From the NCBI GenBank assembly GCA_039105265.1, contig JAPFFF010000020.1, forward strand, positions 2,187,001-2,251,000: DNA of 64,000 nt. Reading direction: 5' to 3'. Below are positions 8,720 to 16,141 of this stretch, in pieces. Source of the DNA: Tritrichomonas musculus (lineage: Eukaryota; Parabasalia; Tritrichomonadida; Tritrichomonadidae). The notes beneath the pieces were generated by a model. The model saw only the letters and a list, made by a program, of their open reading frames with translations, had not been told where the DNA came from and did not search any database. The first letter of the stretch is position 1; each line of letters begins with the position of its first letter. The position numbers and the translations under genes are program-made.

Positions 8720-10609
8720 TTAAGCGTAGCCTTGTGGAACGCCAGTCTGATAATATTCGACTCCATTAACGCTCCAAGTGAAATATGTATCAGAACAAAT
8801 CCAGGCTTCTGGTGACGGAGGATGCATGTTGGGATATTCTGGGTCGGGAATAAAGTATGTGTCATCATCCCCTCGATACATTGGCTGACCTCTGAACGTA
8901 ACGGTTATTGAAGTACTTCCTGTGTCTATTCCGTCAAATACATAGCCTGCATTACTCCTTTCGAGTTGGAAGTTTATACCAAAAGATGTTCCGTCTGAGC
9001 GGCAATTTGTATATCTTTTTCCTGTTGCTGGGTCGTTTAATGGCTGTGTGAAAGAGTCTTCAAATTCTTGTGTGGCTTCTAAGGCTCCATCTAGTTCGTT
9101 TGCGATAAGTTGATGTTGATAAAATCTTGCAGCACAAGTATTGGCAAATTCTGTGTCTGGATATGTTCTTTTATTGACTACAAGCTGGACATTTTGATAC
9201 ATAATATTGTCGAAACAAGTAATGTCGGCAGGAGATTTTGGAAACATCATTGTGATATTTGTCGCATTTCTCAATGGAATTGACTTACTGATTTCGAGAC
9301 CGTTTACTTTGGCAGTTCCTTCGAAAATTTCTCTTGTAAGCTCCTGAGATGGAATCAATAAAGGAGTCTGTAATTCTCTGACAAGTCCTTGATAAACATC
9401 TGGTTTGAGACCAAAACCTGCCAAATTTGAACGACCCAATTGAATAGTTCCTCCAAGGACATCTAAAGTAATTTTCTCTGTTTTGAGGTTAATATTGTCC
9501 GATTTTGTTGTGGCAAGTAAGGCGCCTTTCAATTCACTTTTGATAATTTTGACAGTATCTCCTGGATCCAATGGTTTGTCTGGATTAGCTGCTGCGATTA
9601 ATTCTGCAAATTCTTTTTTATTGACATCATCTCTTGAAACTCCATATTTTGTAAATTCTTCGTCAGTATATCCGAAATCAATTGTTGGATGTTCCAAAAC
9701 ATCGTCATCATATACATTTGCGCCTTTGTATCTTTGGTACTCGATATGAAGTTTTTGGGAAGGAGTTGGTTTGGCAGAATAATGAGACACTATAACAGAC
9801 GGACGGCCTATTTGTGTGAATTTTCTTGATATTGGGATGACAGCAGGCATTTCTTCAGCAATTTCTTTGTCTTCCAAAAATTGTAGAGTTTCCTTAACGA
9901 TATTTGGATTGATTTGTGCCCAGACAAGAGCGCGTAAAGATGTTTTGACCTCTTCTTCTATCTCTCCGCAAATTGCGTTTGGATATAACTGCCATGCCTG
10001 AAGAGCAAGTTGGTCGACAAATGGGATGGTTAATTCAATGGTAAATTTATGTGGTTGACCGTCAGCAATATCCTTTAAATCGACATAACAACCGCAAACA
10101 GATGGGGAGAATTGACTGACATTTTCCCAAGTTGAATGAGAATATTTTGATGTTGCTTTTGCATCACGAGGTTTGATGGAATTATAGGCGAAAGATTCTC
10201 TTTGAAGTTCGTCTTGTCGATATGCGCCTAAGAGTTTATCATTTATCCAGAAGCGACAATCTTCATAAAATTCTACAGCATTCTTGAATCCGACAAATAT
10301 TTTCATCAATCCATTTGTGTCTGCAGATACGTCAATGGGTTGGGACAATTTAATGATGAAATCAAGGAGAATTGTGGTAAAAGACTTTTCAATTTGGGTG
10401 ATTGTATGGCCGGAATGAGATAATTTGATACGTGTTTTTGTGCCGACTGGGAGTGGGGCGTCTTTGTCTTTGAACTCTTCCATGACGAAAGAAAATGTAT
10501 TATCTCCTCCATTTCTTTGAATGAGATTTCGTAATTTTGACTGGAAAAATGAGAGAACATCGCCTTCATCATTTCCTAAATTTTTGGTCTGTGCGTTGTA
10601 GTAGGTCAT
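8720..10609 (-). CDS. Major capsid protein candidate (double jelly-roll type), Maverick A
   Basis: 629 residues starting MTYYNAQTKNLGNDEG. The upstream ATGs were not used because element C has the same start at 61095 and a T-rich promoter-like stretch (GTCATTTTTATATTAAATCAA) directly before it. It is homologous along its length to the 704-residue protein of element B (shared FTQIG, LVWAxIxP, LALQAxxLxPN, GYxxDGxD, GDxDTYF). Size, abundance of beta-type sequence, conservation between diverged elements and position beside the ATPase and a small amphipathic protein fit the Polinton major capsid protein. The C copy differs in only a few residues, mostly at the last ten. Confidence 0.65.
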   Translation of the reverse strand: MTYYNAQTKNLGNDEGDVLSFFQSKLRNLIQRNGGDNTFSFVMEEFKDKDAPLPVGTKTRIKLSHSGHTITQIEKSFTTILLDFIIKLSQPIDVSADTNGLMKIFVGFKNAVEFYEDCRFWINDKLLGAYRQDELQRESFAYNSIKPRDAKATSKYSHSTWENVSQFSPSVCGCYVDLKDIADGQPHKFTIELTIPFVDQLALQAWQLYPNAICGEIEEEVKTSLRALVWAQINPNIVKETLQFLEDKEIAEEMPAVIPISRKFTQIGRPSVIVSHYSAKPTPSQKLHIEYQRYKGANVYDDDVLEHPTIDFGYTDEEFTKYGVSRDDVNKKEFAELIAAANPDKPLDPGDTVKIIKSELKGALLATTKSDNINLKTEKITLDVLGGTIQLGRSNLAGFGLKPDVYQGLVRELQTPLLIPSQELTREIFEGTAKVNGLEISKSIPLRNATNITMMFPKSPADITCFDNIMYQNVQLVVNKRTYPDTEFANTCAARFYQHQLIANELDGALEATQEFEDSFTQPLNDPATGKRYTNCRSDGTSFGINFQLERSNAGYVFDGIDTGSTSITVTFRGQPMYRGDDDTYFIPDPEYPNMHPPSPEAWICSDTYFTWSVNGVEYYQTGVPQGYA

Positions 10610-10679
10610 TTGATTTAATATAAAAATGACAATAAAGGAGTTGTAAAGTTTGTTATATGAACATTTTACTTGAAAGGAA

Positions 10680-10985
10680 ATGGCATTCGGAAGTTGGTTT
10701 AAAAACATCATTAACGGAGCAAAAAACGTAATCGGAAAAGCTTTGCCGGTACTGAAAAAAGGTGCTGAAATTGTGTCAAAAGTCGCTCCAGTACTTGGCG
10801 GGGCAATAGGCGGACCTGTAGGAAATGTAATCAATAAAATAGGCGATTATGCAGGAAAATTTGCTGGCAATAAGGCGTTGGGAGTAAACGGAGCGGGTAT
10901 ACGACAGACAAATAATAGTTGGTCTCAGCAAATTGCAGGGCCATCAACTAATCCAGGAAGATTTGATATTCCTTTGTTGAAGTAA
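10680..10985 (+). CDS. Small amphipathic, Gly/Ala-rich virion-type protein (101 aa)
   Basis: It starts MAFGSWFKNIINGAKNVIG. A Gly/Ala/Val-rich, membrane-active-looking segment follows (residues 20-60), then a polar tail. It lies divergent from the capsid gene, about 70 bp from its start, as in elements B (18304-18555) and C (60686-61024). Polintons and adenoviruses carry small amphipathic proteins next to the capsid gene (adenovirus pVI/pX type, membrane lytic or DNA-condensing). That comparison rests on position and composition only. The C copy is 11 residues longer in the tail. Confidence 0.6.
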   Translation: MAFGSWFKNIINGAKNVIGKALPVLKKGAEIVSKVAPVLGGAIGGPVGNVINKIGDYAGKFAGNKALGVNGAGIRQTNNSWSQQIAGPSTNPGRFDIPLLK

Positions 10986-11017
10986 GATGAATTTTATTTG
11001 TGTTTATTGAAAAGGAA

Positions 11018-11374
11018 ATGAACGACATCAAAGTAATCGAGCCTATCTCAAAGCATACGAAAGAGTTTGATACAGTTGATGAATTCAATTTATACTATAA
11101 CAAGAATAAAGAAGAGATGGATAAACTTACGACGCATAAACTCAATAAATTATATCTCATAAAAGGGTATCGAATAACGAGAATCAAGAATGTGTTGAGT
11201 CTCAAAAAAATGAAGCAAAATGCACAATATGATATTGGCAACGAGCTAGATGAACTAAAAAAAGAGATACAGCAAATGAAAGAAACAATAAATAACATCA
11301 TACATTTCTTAAATCCTCAGATGGAGATGGAAGTATTGCCGCCCTCTGATACCTGTACAATTAGGCAGGAATGA
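11018..11374 (+). CDS. Coiled-coil Maverick protein, partner of the amphipathic protein
   Basis: Start MNDIKVIEPISKHTKEF at 11018 (AAAAGGAAATG), the same as in element C. The N-terminal part contains EFDTVDEFNLYY and LNKLYLIKGYRITR, matching the element B protein at 18606-19040 (TFNSVEEFDLFY, LNKTYKI, EYRITK). The C-terminal part (from about residue 65) is a heptad-like coil. The 3' end overlaps the convergent ATPase gene by about 58 bp, as it does in element C. Its function is unknown; a structural or scaffolding role is possible. Confidence 0.6.
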   Translation: MNDIKVIEPISKHTKEFDTVDEFNLYYNKNKEEMDKLTTHKLNKLYLIKGYRITRIKNVLSLKKMKQNAQYDIGNELDELKKEIQQMKETINNIIHFLNPQMEMEVLPPSDTCTIRQE

Positions 11375-11787
11375 GAATCTGGATTATAATTTTTTTCTTC
11401 AGACAATTGCCTATACAAATTGTAGAACTCCTCAAAGTCCAAATTACTTGCTGATTGAGAATAAATATAGTGCAGTTGTTGACGGTTGAAGCAAGGGAAA
11501 ACGAACAAAGTTGTAATCTCATTTTTGATATGCGGTTTGATGCCTTTCCATCCTTGAATCAATAAAAAGTAGGAAATATTTGTGTGTCTGCATCTTCGGA
11601 GCTGTTGGGAGAAAAACGATTCTTCGGACGAAAATAGTTTGTTGTTTGAAATATCATCGAAAAGTATCAGTGTATGGAGAAAATCTTTGCTGAAATCAGT
11701 AATGTGAAGCACCTTGAACATATCATTTTTTTGTCCATCATCTAGTTGTTCCTCCAAATTTTCTCGCTTAACAAGATAGTAGAGGTT
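11317..11787 (-). pseudogene. C-terminal part of the Maverick A packaging ATPase, left of element B
   Basis: It encodes the second half of the FtsK/HerA-type packaging ATPase, with HTLILFDDISNNK (Walker B) and RRCRHTNISYFLLIQG. It is near-identical to the second half of the unsplit gene in element C (59464-60315). The gene is split by element B at 11787/11788; the other part lies at 37146-37496 on the far side. The six bases GAGGTT at the junction are duplicated. Confidence 0.85.
11782..11787. repeat. Target-site duplication of element B, left copy
   Basis: GAGGTT directly precedes the AGTAGTGATGG terminus. The second copy is at 37146-37151. The unsplit element C gene has the equivalent site once (59845-59850, reversed). 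Six-base duplications are typical of Mavericks. Confidence 0.92.
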
Positions 11788-13738
11788 AGTAGTGATGGTA
11801 GTTCCGCATGGGGACCAGATAAATTTCAAATATAACAGCCACATCTAGCCTAATTTTGATATTCACATAACCATTTCAAATTAAGCTCCAAACCTTGAAT
11901 TTTTGCTGAAATGTCATAGTCCAAATACAAGGAATCTATGGTCTTTTAAAGGAAATTGCATGTGCCAGGTATTCCCTCCATATCCCCAATATCCCCATGC
12001 GGAACTACCAGGATGCATATCCATGCTCACTACTAAGAGGTTCACTTAAGGGGTCATACCTCACACCTCACACCTCATACCTCATACCTCACACCTCATA
12101 CCTCACCTCAAATTGGTATAGGGGTACCCAAGAGGGGCCTCTCAAAATCCATTTTAGGTAAATTCCATTCGGCTTCGCCTCAAGATAAATGCTTACGCAT
12201 TTCCATAAATTGACAATCCCAAAAATAATGCTATTCTCGAATCAATTTAATTTTTTATCTGGTTTGAAAATGAGCGTTGTCCCAACTAACACCCAAATAG
12301 TTTCATATGAAGGTTCTTTCTGCAAGGAATTGGAGATTCGTATGAACAAAATATTGAATAAATCCCAACGTGATCATGATCGCGAGTCAGCTATCAAGTG
12401 CTATATACATAAGGAGCTCTCGCTTGATGAGTACGATGAGTGGATCCAAGATATGAATACCAAAATTGATAGTTATACAAACATTGAATCTCCTGAGCGA
12501 GCACTGCTAATGAAGGAGTTATCATATATCAACCGAGATCGCGAACGTCTAATGAAATTTCAAGATGAGCTCGATAAGAAACGCAAAACTTTGATTTACA
12601 GTTATACACACCCCCTTGATTATGCCGTTGACATCATCACAAAGGATATCAATATGTTCAACCAGAATTTGCTCAGTTGCATATTCGAATCGTTCGTCAA
12701 TAAGGTCAAATCCTTATGTCCCAAAGACAAATCATATGAGGGTACCATTAAATTCGTATACTATGATAGAACCTCTACCAAGGTCATAAACCTATTCGAT
12801 TCATTAACACAAAGATTAATATCTAGCTTCACCAAGTTACTCGCTGAAGTTGCAACGAATGAATATTTCGCAAATGATATACATAAATATGATTCCCTAG
12901 TGAAATTGCGCGAGGAAATCAGTAATGCTTGTTATAATCTATACCTTGGAACAATCATTGATGCAATCGATAATAAACTTGATCAATATCCCCCAACTGA
13001 AATGTCATCTAGTGAACTCGTTATTGGATACTCTAGAGTACTCATGAAGAATCTCAATGAATATATCTTACACGATTTATCCAAAATCATCGATAAGGAA
13101 ATCAAGGATTGCATTGCAAAAATATGTGAAAATGAGCTCTTAAATTATATCCACATTAAGGAACCAGAGATGGCTGAGAAATCCAAACAGAGTTTGACTG
13201 AGGTATCTGCCAAGGAATCTGCCAAGGAATCAAATACTGAATCCCAAACTACACCCATTGTTGAAGAATCCAAGGAATCAAATGCCGAACCTGAGATAGC
13301 TGAGGTATCTGCCAAGGAATCAAATGCCGAACCCCAGCATACACCCATTATAGCTGAAGTATATGAGATTGATCAGGAGAAGACCTTGGACAATTTCATT
13401 AAGGGTCTCCCAAATGATAAGATATGTATAGTAGAATTGACTCAAAAATATAATGCGTACTTCGACACTAATGTAAACCCTCGTGGATTAGGTGTAATAC
13501 TCTCAAAATCGGGTAAACTGAGAACGCAGTTCCTGCTTAAGACCATTGCATGGGAGAAGAGTAAGAGAGTTATATACTATAGCAAGGCTTGAATAATTTA
13601 TTTTTGGACTTATGAGGATTCCCAATTAAAGGATTTACCTAAATTGAATTTTGAGACCCCCCTCTTGGGTACCCCTATACCAATTTGAGGTGAGGTATGA
13701 GGTGTGAGGTATGAGGTGTGAGGTGTGAGGTGTGAGAT
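11788..13738 (+). repeat. Left terminal inverted repeat of element B (1951 bp)
   Basis: It matches 35195-37145 in reverse with no length difference; a two-base difference is seen near 13657. It is built of two blocks, each with its own inverted ends. The outer block (11788-12034) begins AGTAGTGATGGTAGTTCC and ends with an inverted copy, GGAACTACC...CTCACTACT. The inner block (about 12049-13738) holds a complete gene between inverted tracts made of CACACCTCATACCTC-like words and the shared AAATTGGTATAGGGGTACCC. Confidence 0.93.
12270..13592 (+). CDS. Gene inside the left terminal repeat of element B (440 aa), unknown
   Basis: The start MSVVPTNTQIVSYEG at 12270 is preferred because TTTTTTATCTGGTTTGAAA precedes it, the pattern seen at other B genes; an upstream in-frame ATG at 12189 would add 27 residues. 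Mostly helical N-terminal two thirds, then a Ser/Glu-rich repeat (SAKESNAEP-type words, about 310-365). A compact C-terminal domain follows (IKGLPNDKICIVELTQKY, GLGVILSKSGKLRTQFL) that resembles a winged-helix fold such as the C-terminus of viral D5-type primases. That resemblance is weak. The copy at 35341-36663 encodes the same protein. Confidence 0.7.
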   Translation: MSVVPTNTQIVSYEGSFCKELEIRMNKILNKSQRDHDRESAIKCYIHKELSLDEYDEWIQDMNTKIDSYTNIESPERALLMKELSYINRDRERLMKFQDELDKKRKTLIYSYTHPLDYAVDIITKDINMFNQNLLSCIFESFVNKVKSLCPKDKSYEGTIKFVYYDRTSTKVINLFDSLTQRLISSFTKLLAEVATNEYFANDIHKYDSLVKLREEISNACYNLYLGTIIDAIDNKLDQYPPTEMSSSELVIGYSRVLMKNLNEYILHDLSKIIDKEIKDCIAKICENELLNYIHIKEPEMAEKSKQSLTEVSAKESAKESNTESQTTPIVEESKESNAEPEIAEVSAKESNAEPQHTPIIAEVYEIDQEKTLDNFIKGLPNDKICIVELTQKYNAYFDTNVNPRGLGVILSKSGKLRTQFLLKTIAWEKSKRVIYYSKA

Positions 13739-13786
13739 TCATCATCTATTTTTAAATTTGAATATTGATTTTTTTATCACCACCAA

Positions 13787-14266
13787 ATGGAATCCACCAC
13801 AAACCATTTCACTGTCTACGAATACATCAACACATTGATTTCCCTATTACCAAAGCCTGATGGATTTGCAAAATGTAATTTCGCAATATTATGTGACAAG
13901 TTACCATTCAATTTGAAGAACTCGCTGTACCTCGCAAAGGTCCTATACGTATCACTCCAGAATGATACTGAAACCATTAGATTCTACCCTAACAAGCTCA
14001 AGGAGATGAACCTTGAATACGTCAAATTGACATCCAATAGTAGACGCAAATTGAGTGCCAACATGCACGAGTTCTTCGTAAATGGGGATACCGAAAAACA
14101 CGAATTCAAGGAATGTCCGTATTACAACTACTCGATTGAGAGAACCAATATAAACACCAAGGACCTCATTGTAAAACTTCGTGAAAAATACAATATTGTG
14201 GAACCTGATGTATTCATCGGCAAGCATCAAGATTTGGTATTGGATGCTGACCCAGATTTTGCCTAA
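13787..14266 (+). CDS. Maverick B 159-aa protein, unknown
   Basis: Start MESTTNHFTVYEYINTL after TGATTTTTTTATCACCACCAA. No domain is recognised. Size and position (first gene inside the terminal repeat, before the ATPase) match the 172-aa gene of elements A and C, and both have a short charged C-terminal helix region. Sequence similarity is too weak to claim homology. The stop overlaps the stop of the convergent ATPase gene by 4 bp. Confidence 0.6.
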   Translation: MESTTNHFTVYEYINTLISLLPKPDGFAKCNFAILCDKLPFNLKNSLYLAKVLYVSLQNDTETIRFYPNKLKEMNLEYVKLTSNSRRKLSANMHEFFVNGDTEKHEFKECPYYNYSIERTNINTKDLIVKLREKYNIVEPDVFIGKHQDLVLDADPDFA

Positions 14267-15252
14267 ACCTTTGAGTACACCACTTGCATATCATGTTCAA
14301 CCGTGTTCACCAATATGAAATCATGTCCAGATAATGTCCTATATTTTTGCCACAACTCTTCAAATTCGCAAGGAATGCTCACCTGCTGATATATGTAGTT
14401 GAGTTTCTGTCGTGAGAACCCATTGAATATGAAGAATGATGTGCAGTTATTTTTGTAATCAGTTGGCACACCCTTGAAGAACTGGATGTTGATGTAAACG
14501 ATTGAATTCTTATGACGCAACTGAGTGATATAGTTTGTGAAGTATGCTGACTTCAACAGCTTGCTCTTAATGAAGTCCTCGCACAGGATTATGGTGTTGA
14601 GTGGTACATTGGGTTTCCCGAGTTTGCTGATATGGAGGAACTCAAACATCTGCTGCAGCTTGGACTCGGTCGCAGACAAGTCTGCTCCAGCTGACGCTTC
14701 AACTGTAGCCTTCCCAACCGAGCTATATTTGTTATACAACTCCTTCCATAGATCGAGCTCCTTCAAATACCGTTCTGCATTACTATCAGCGACGACCTCA
14801 ATGGGCAAGTTGATGAGCTCGCGTTGAGATTCAAATGTGGAATCATTTATAATACCGTTCTTACTCACATACACGATCAGGTGGAACGGATTCTGCGAAT
14901 CCTCAGGGGTTCCCCCAAACCTCCCATTATTGAGTCTACTCATTTGAATGATATCGCGAATTACTGTATGGCTCTTGCCTTTGCCTTGTGATGCCACCAG
15001 TATGTTCAAAGTATTGTACCACGCATAGATCCCATTAGCGATTGGCCTTATGGATGCATTCGTGATTTTATCCCTATTCTTGGAATAGTCCTCACTCATA
15101 GCCTCGTCAACATCAAACCTCTTGGATACCGGTTGCTGCTTCTGGTACATATCGAACGTATCAAAATCAATTGGATCTTCACTGGAACTGTCTGATAATT
15201 CAATAGATGTATAGTCGAAAAGGGTTGGTTGTAGGCGCTTGTAATACAACAT
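14263..15252 (-). CDS. Packaging ATPase (A32/FtsK-HerA type), Maverick B
   Basis: 329 residues. The P-loop region is NILVASQGKGKSHT (residues 83-96), the Walker B-like stretch is NTIILCEDF (about 218-226), and RHKNSIVYINIQFF follows like the sensor/arginine-finger region of this family. The C-terminal NGFSRQKLNYIYQQVSIP matches CFNRQQLHYIYSQSASN of the A/C ATPases. An acidic N-terminal extension of about 75 residues is absent from A and C. Such ATPases pump DNA into capsids in adeno-like and NCLDV-like viruses and are standard in Polintons. The start lies just after TTTATTTTTGATTAA. Confidence 0.85.
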   Translation of the reverse strand: MLYYKRLQPTLFDYTSIELSDSSSEDPIDFDTFDMYQKQQPVSKRFDVDEAMSEDYSKNRDKITNASIRPIANGIYAWYNTLNILVASQGKGKSHTVIRDIIQMSRLNNGRFGGTPEDSQNPFHLIVYVSKNGIINDSTFESQRELINLPIEVVADSNAERYLKELDLWKELYNKYSSVGKATVEASAGADLSATESKLQQMFEFLHISKLGKPNVPLNTIILCEDFIKSKLLKSAYFTNYITQLRHKNSIVYINIQFFKGVPTDYKNNCTSFFIFNGFSRQKLNYIYQQVSIPCEFEELWQKYRTLSGHDFILVNTVEHDMQVVYSKV

Positions 15253-15306
15253 TTAATCAAAAATAAAGCTTTTTATGCGAAAAGCTCTAAGTGGCGATGA
15301 TGCCAA

Positions 15307-15456
15307 TTACGCATATAGTGTGCGCCTCAGCTCATCAGTCAGCTCAGGTGGTTCATCTTCAGCTGTAAGCGATACTAGTAATAGCAGTTCAACTACATTG
15401 GTCACCAATATCAGTCCCAATAGTATATTCATAATGATTTCACTAGCGCTGGACAT
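15307..15456 (-). CDS. 49-aa single-pass membrane protein, Maverick B
   Basis: A short frame of 49 residues. N-terminus MSSASEIIMNILLGL, one hydrophobic span of about 22 residues (7-30, Ile/Leu/Val-rich), then an acidic-basic tail ending DELRRTLYA. It fills the gap between the ATPase (15252) and the 210-aa gene (15467) on the same strand. AAATTTGCATAA precedes the ATG, like other B genes. A 70-residue frame on the opposite strand over the same bases is low-complexity Ser and is taken as its shadow. The family is unknown; a virion membrane protein is possible. Confidence 0.6.
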   Translation of the reverse strand: MSSASEIIMNILLGLILVTNVVELLLLVSLTAEDEPPELTDELRRTLYA

Positions 15457-15466
15457 TTATGCAAAT

Positions 15467-16099
15467 TTAAATACAAATTTTGAGTGATATCGAGTGTCTT
15501 ATGAGCTCGGTCCATACATGGTTATATCCATATTTCAACTCATTGGATACCCCGTTTTTGGACACCAATATCTTATCGATTTTCATGTACTTCGAGTTTG
15601 AAACACAACCAGTGCACCCACTATCCTCATTGATGACCAGCTCAACCTTGTCAGCCTTAGTGAGTATCTTAATGAGCTCCATCAGTGTATTGCTATGGCA
15701 CACTAGGTAGTTGTTCATCCTCAGTGGATTGGTCTCATAGATATTCAGCAATATCTCGAGGAATTTATTTTTGGTACCCAAGTCGTCAGTGTCAAGTTCT
15801 AATGAACGATCTATTGTCGAAGACTCAGGGAATGAAGTTCCTTGGGGTGGACTGTTTATTGGAGCAACTGATGGATATGCACCAGTTGTCGAGGCTGTAG
15901 TAAAATTTGCATCCTGTGTGCCATTTTGAGGATAACCTTTAGTATATCCCATTTGGGGTTGCATCTGTGGGACTTGAGGGTATGATACTGGTTGAACTGG
16001 TGGAGGTCTATTCGCGGCGATCTTAATATTCACATTCTGCTCTTGCTTAACACTCGCATCATTCTCACTTGATAGAATTCTAGCCTTATGGAGAGACAT
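15467..16099 (-). CDS. Conserved Maverick protein with Cys cluster (210 aa), unknown
   Basis: ATG at 16099 follows ATATTTTTGCACTTTGGAA; an upstream TTG is not needed. N-terminal motif HKARILSSEND, a Pro/Gln-rich linker (about 35-100), then a conserved C-terminal domain with KNKFLEILLNIYETNPL, ADKVELVINEDSGCTGC and SISLKICI. The same two blocks occur in element A (2186-2287 and 4031-4470), so the family is shared by diverged Mavericks. It sits between the capsid gene and the 49-aa membrane protein, all on one strand. Its role is unknown; a virion-associated protein is a reasonable guess. Confidence 0.65.
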   Translation of the reverse strand: MSLHKARILSSENDASVKQEQNVNIKIAANRPPPVQPVSYPQVPQMQPQMGYTKGYPQNGTQDANFTTASTTGAYPSVAPINSPPQGTSFPESSTIDRSLELDTDDLGTKNKFLEILLNIYETNPLRMNNYLVCHSNTLMELIKILTKADKVELVINEDSGCTGCVSNSKYMKIDKILVSKNGVSNELKYGYNHVWTELIRHSISLKICI

Positions 16100-16141
16100 T
16101 TCCAAAGTGCAAAAATATTTTTACCACTAATACCATATTTC

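Noticed and set aside
13145-13348. Minus-strand frame rich in FDSLAD repeats (and its mirror at 35585-35788)
   Set aside because: It is the shadow of the Ser/Glu repeat of the 440-aa terminal-repeat gene and appears twice only because the repeat does.
15275-15487. 70-codon plus-strand frame, Ser/Thr-rich
   Set aside because: It is antisense to the 49-aa membrane protein, which has the better start context and fits the gene gap; the Ser-rich frame is low-complexity.
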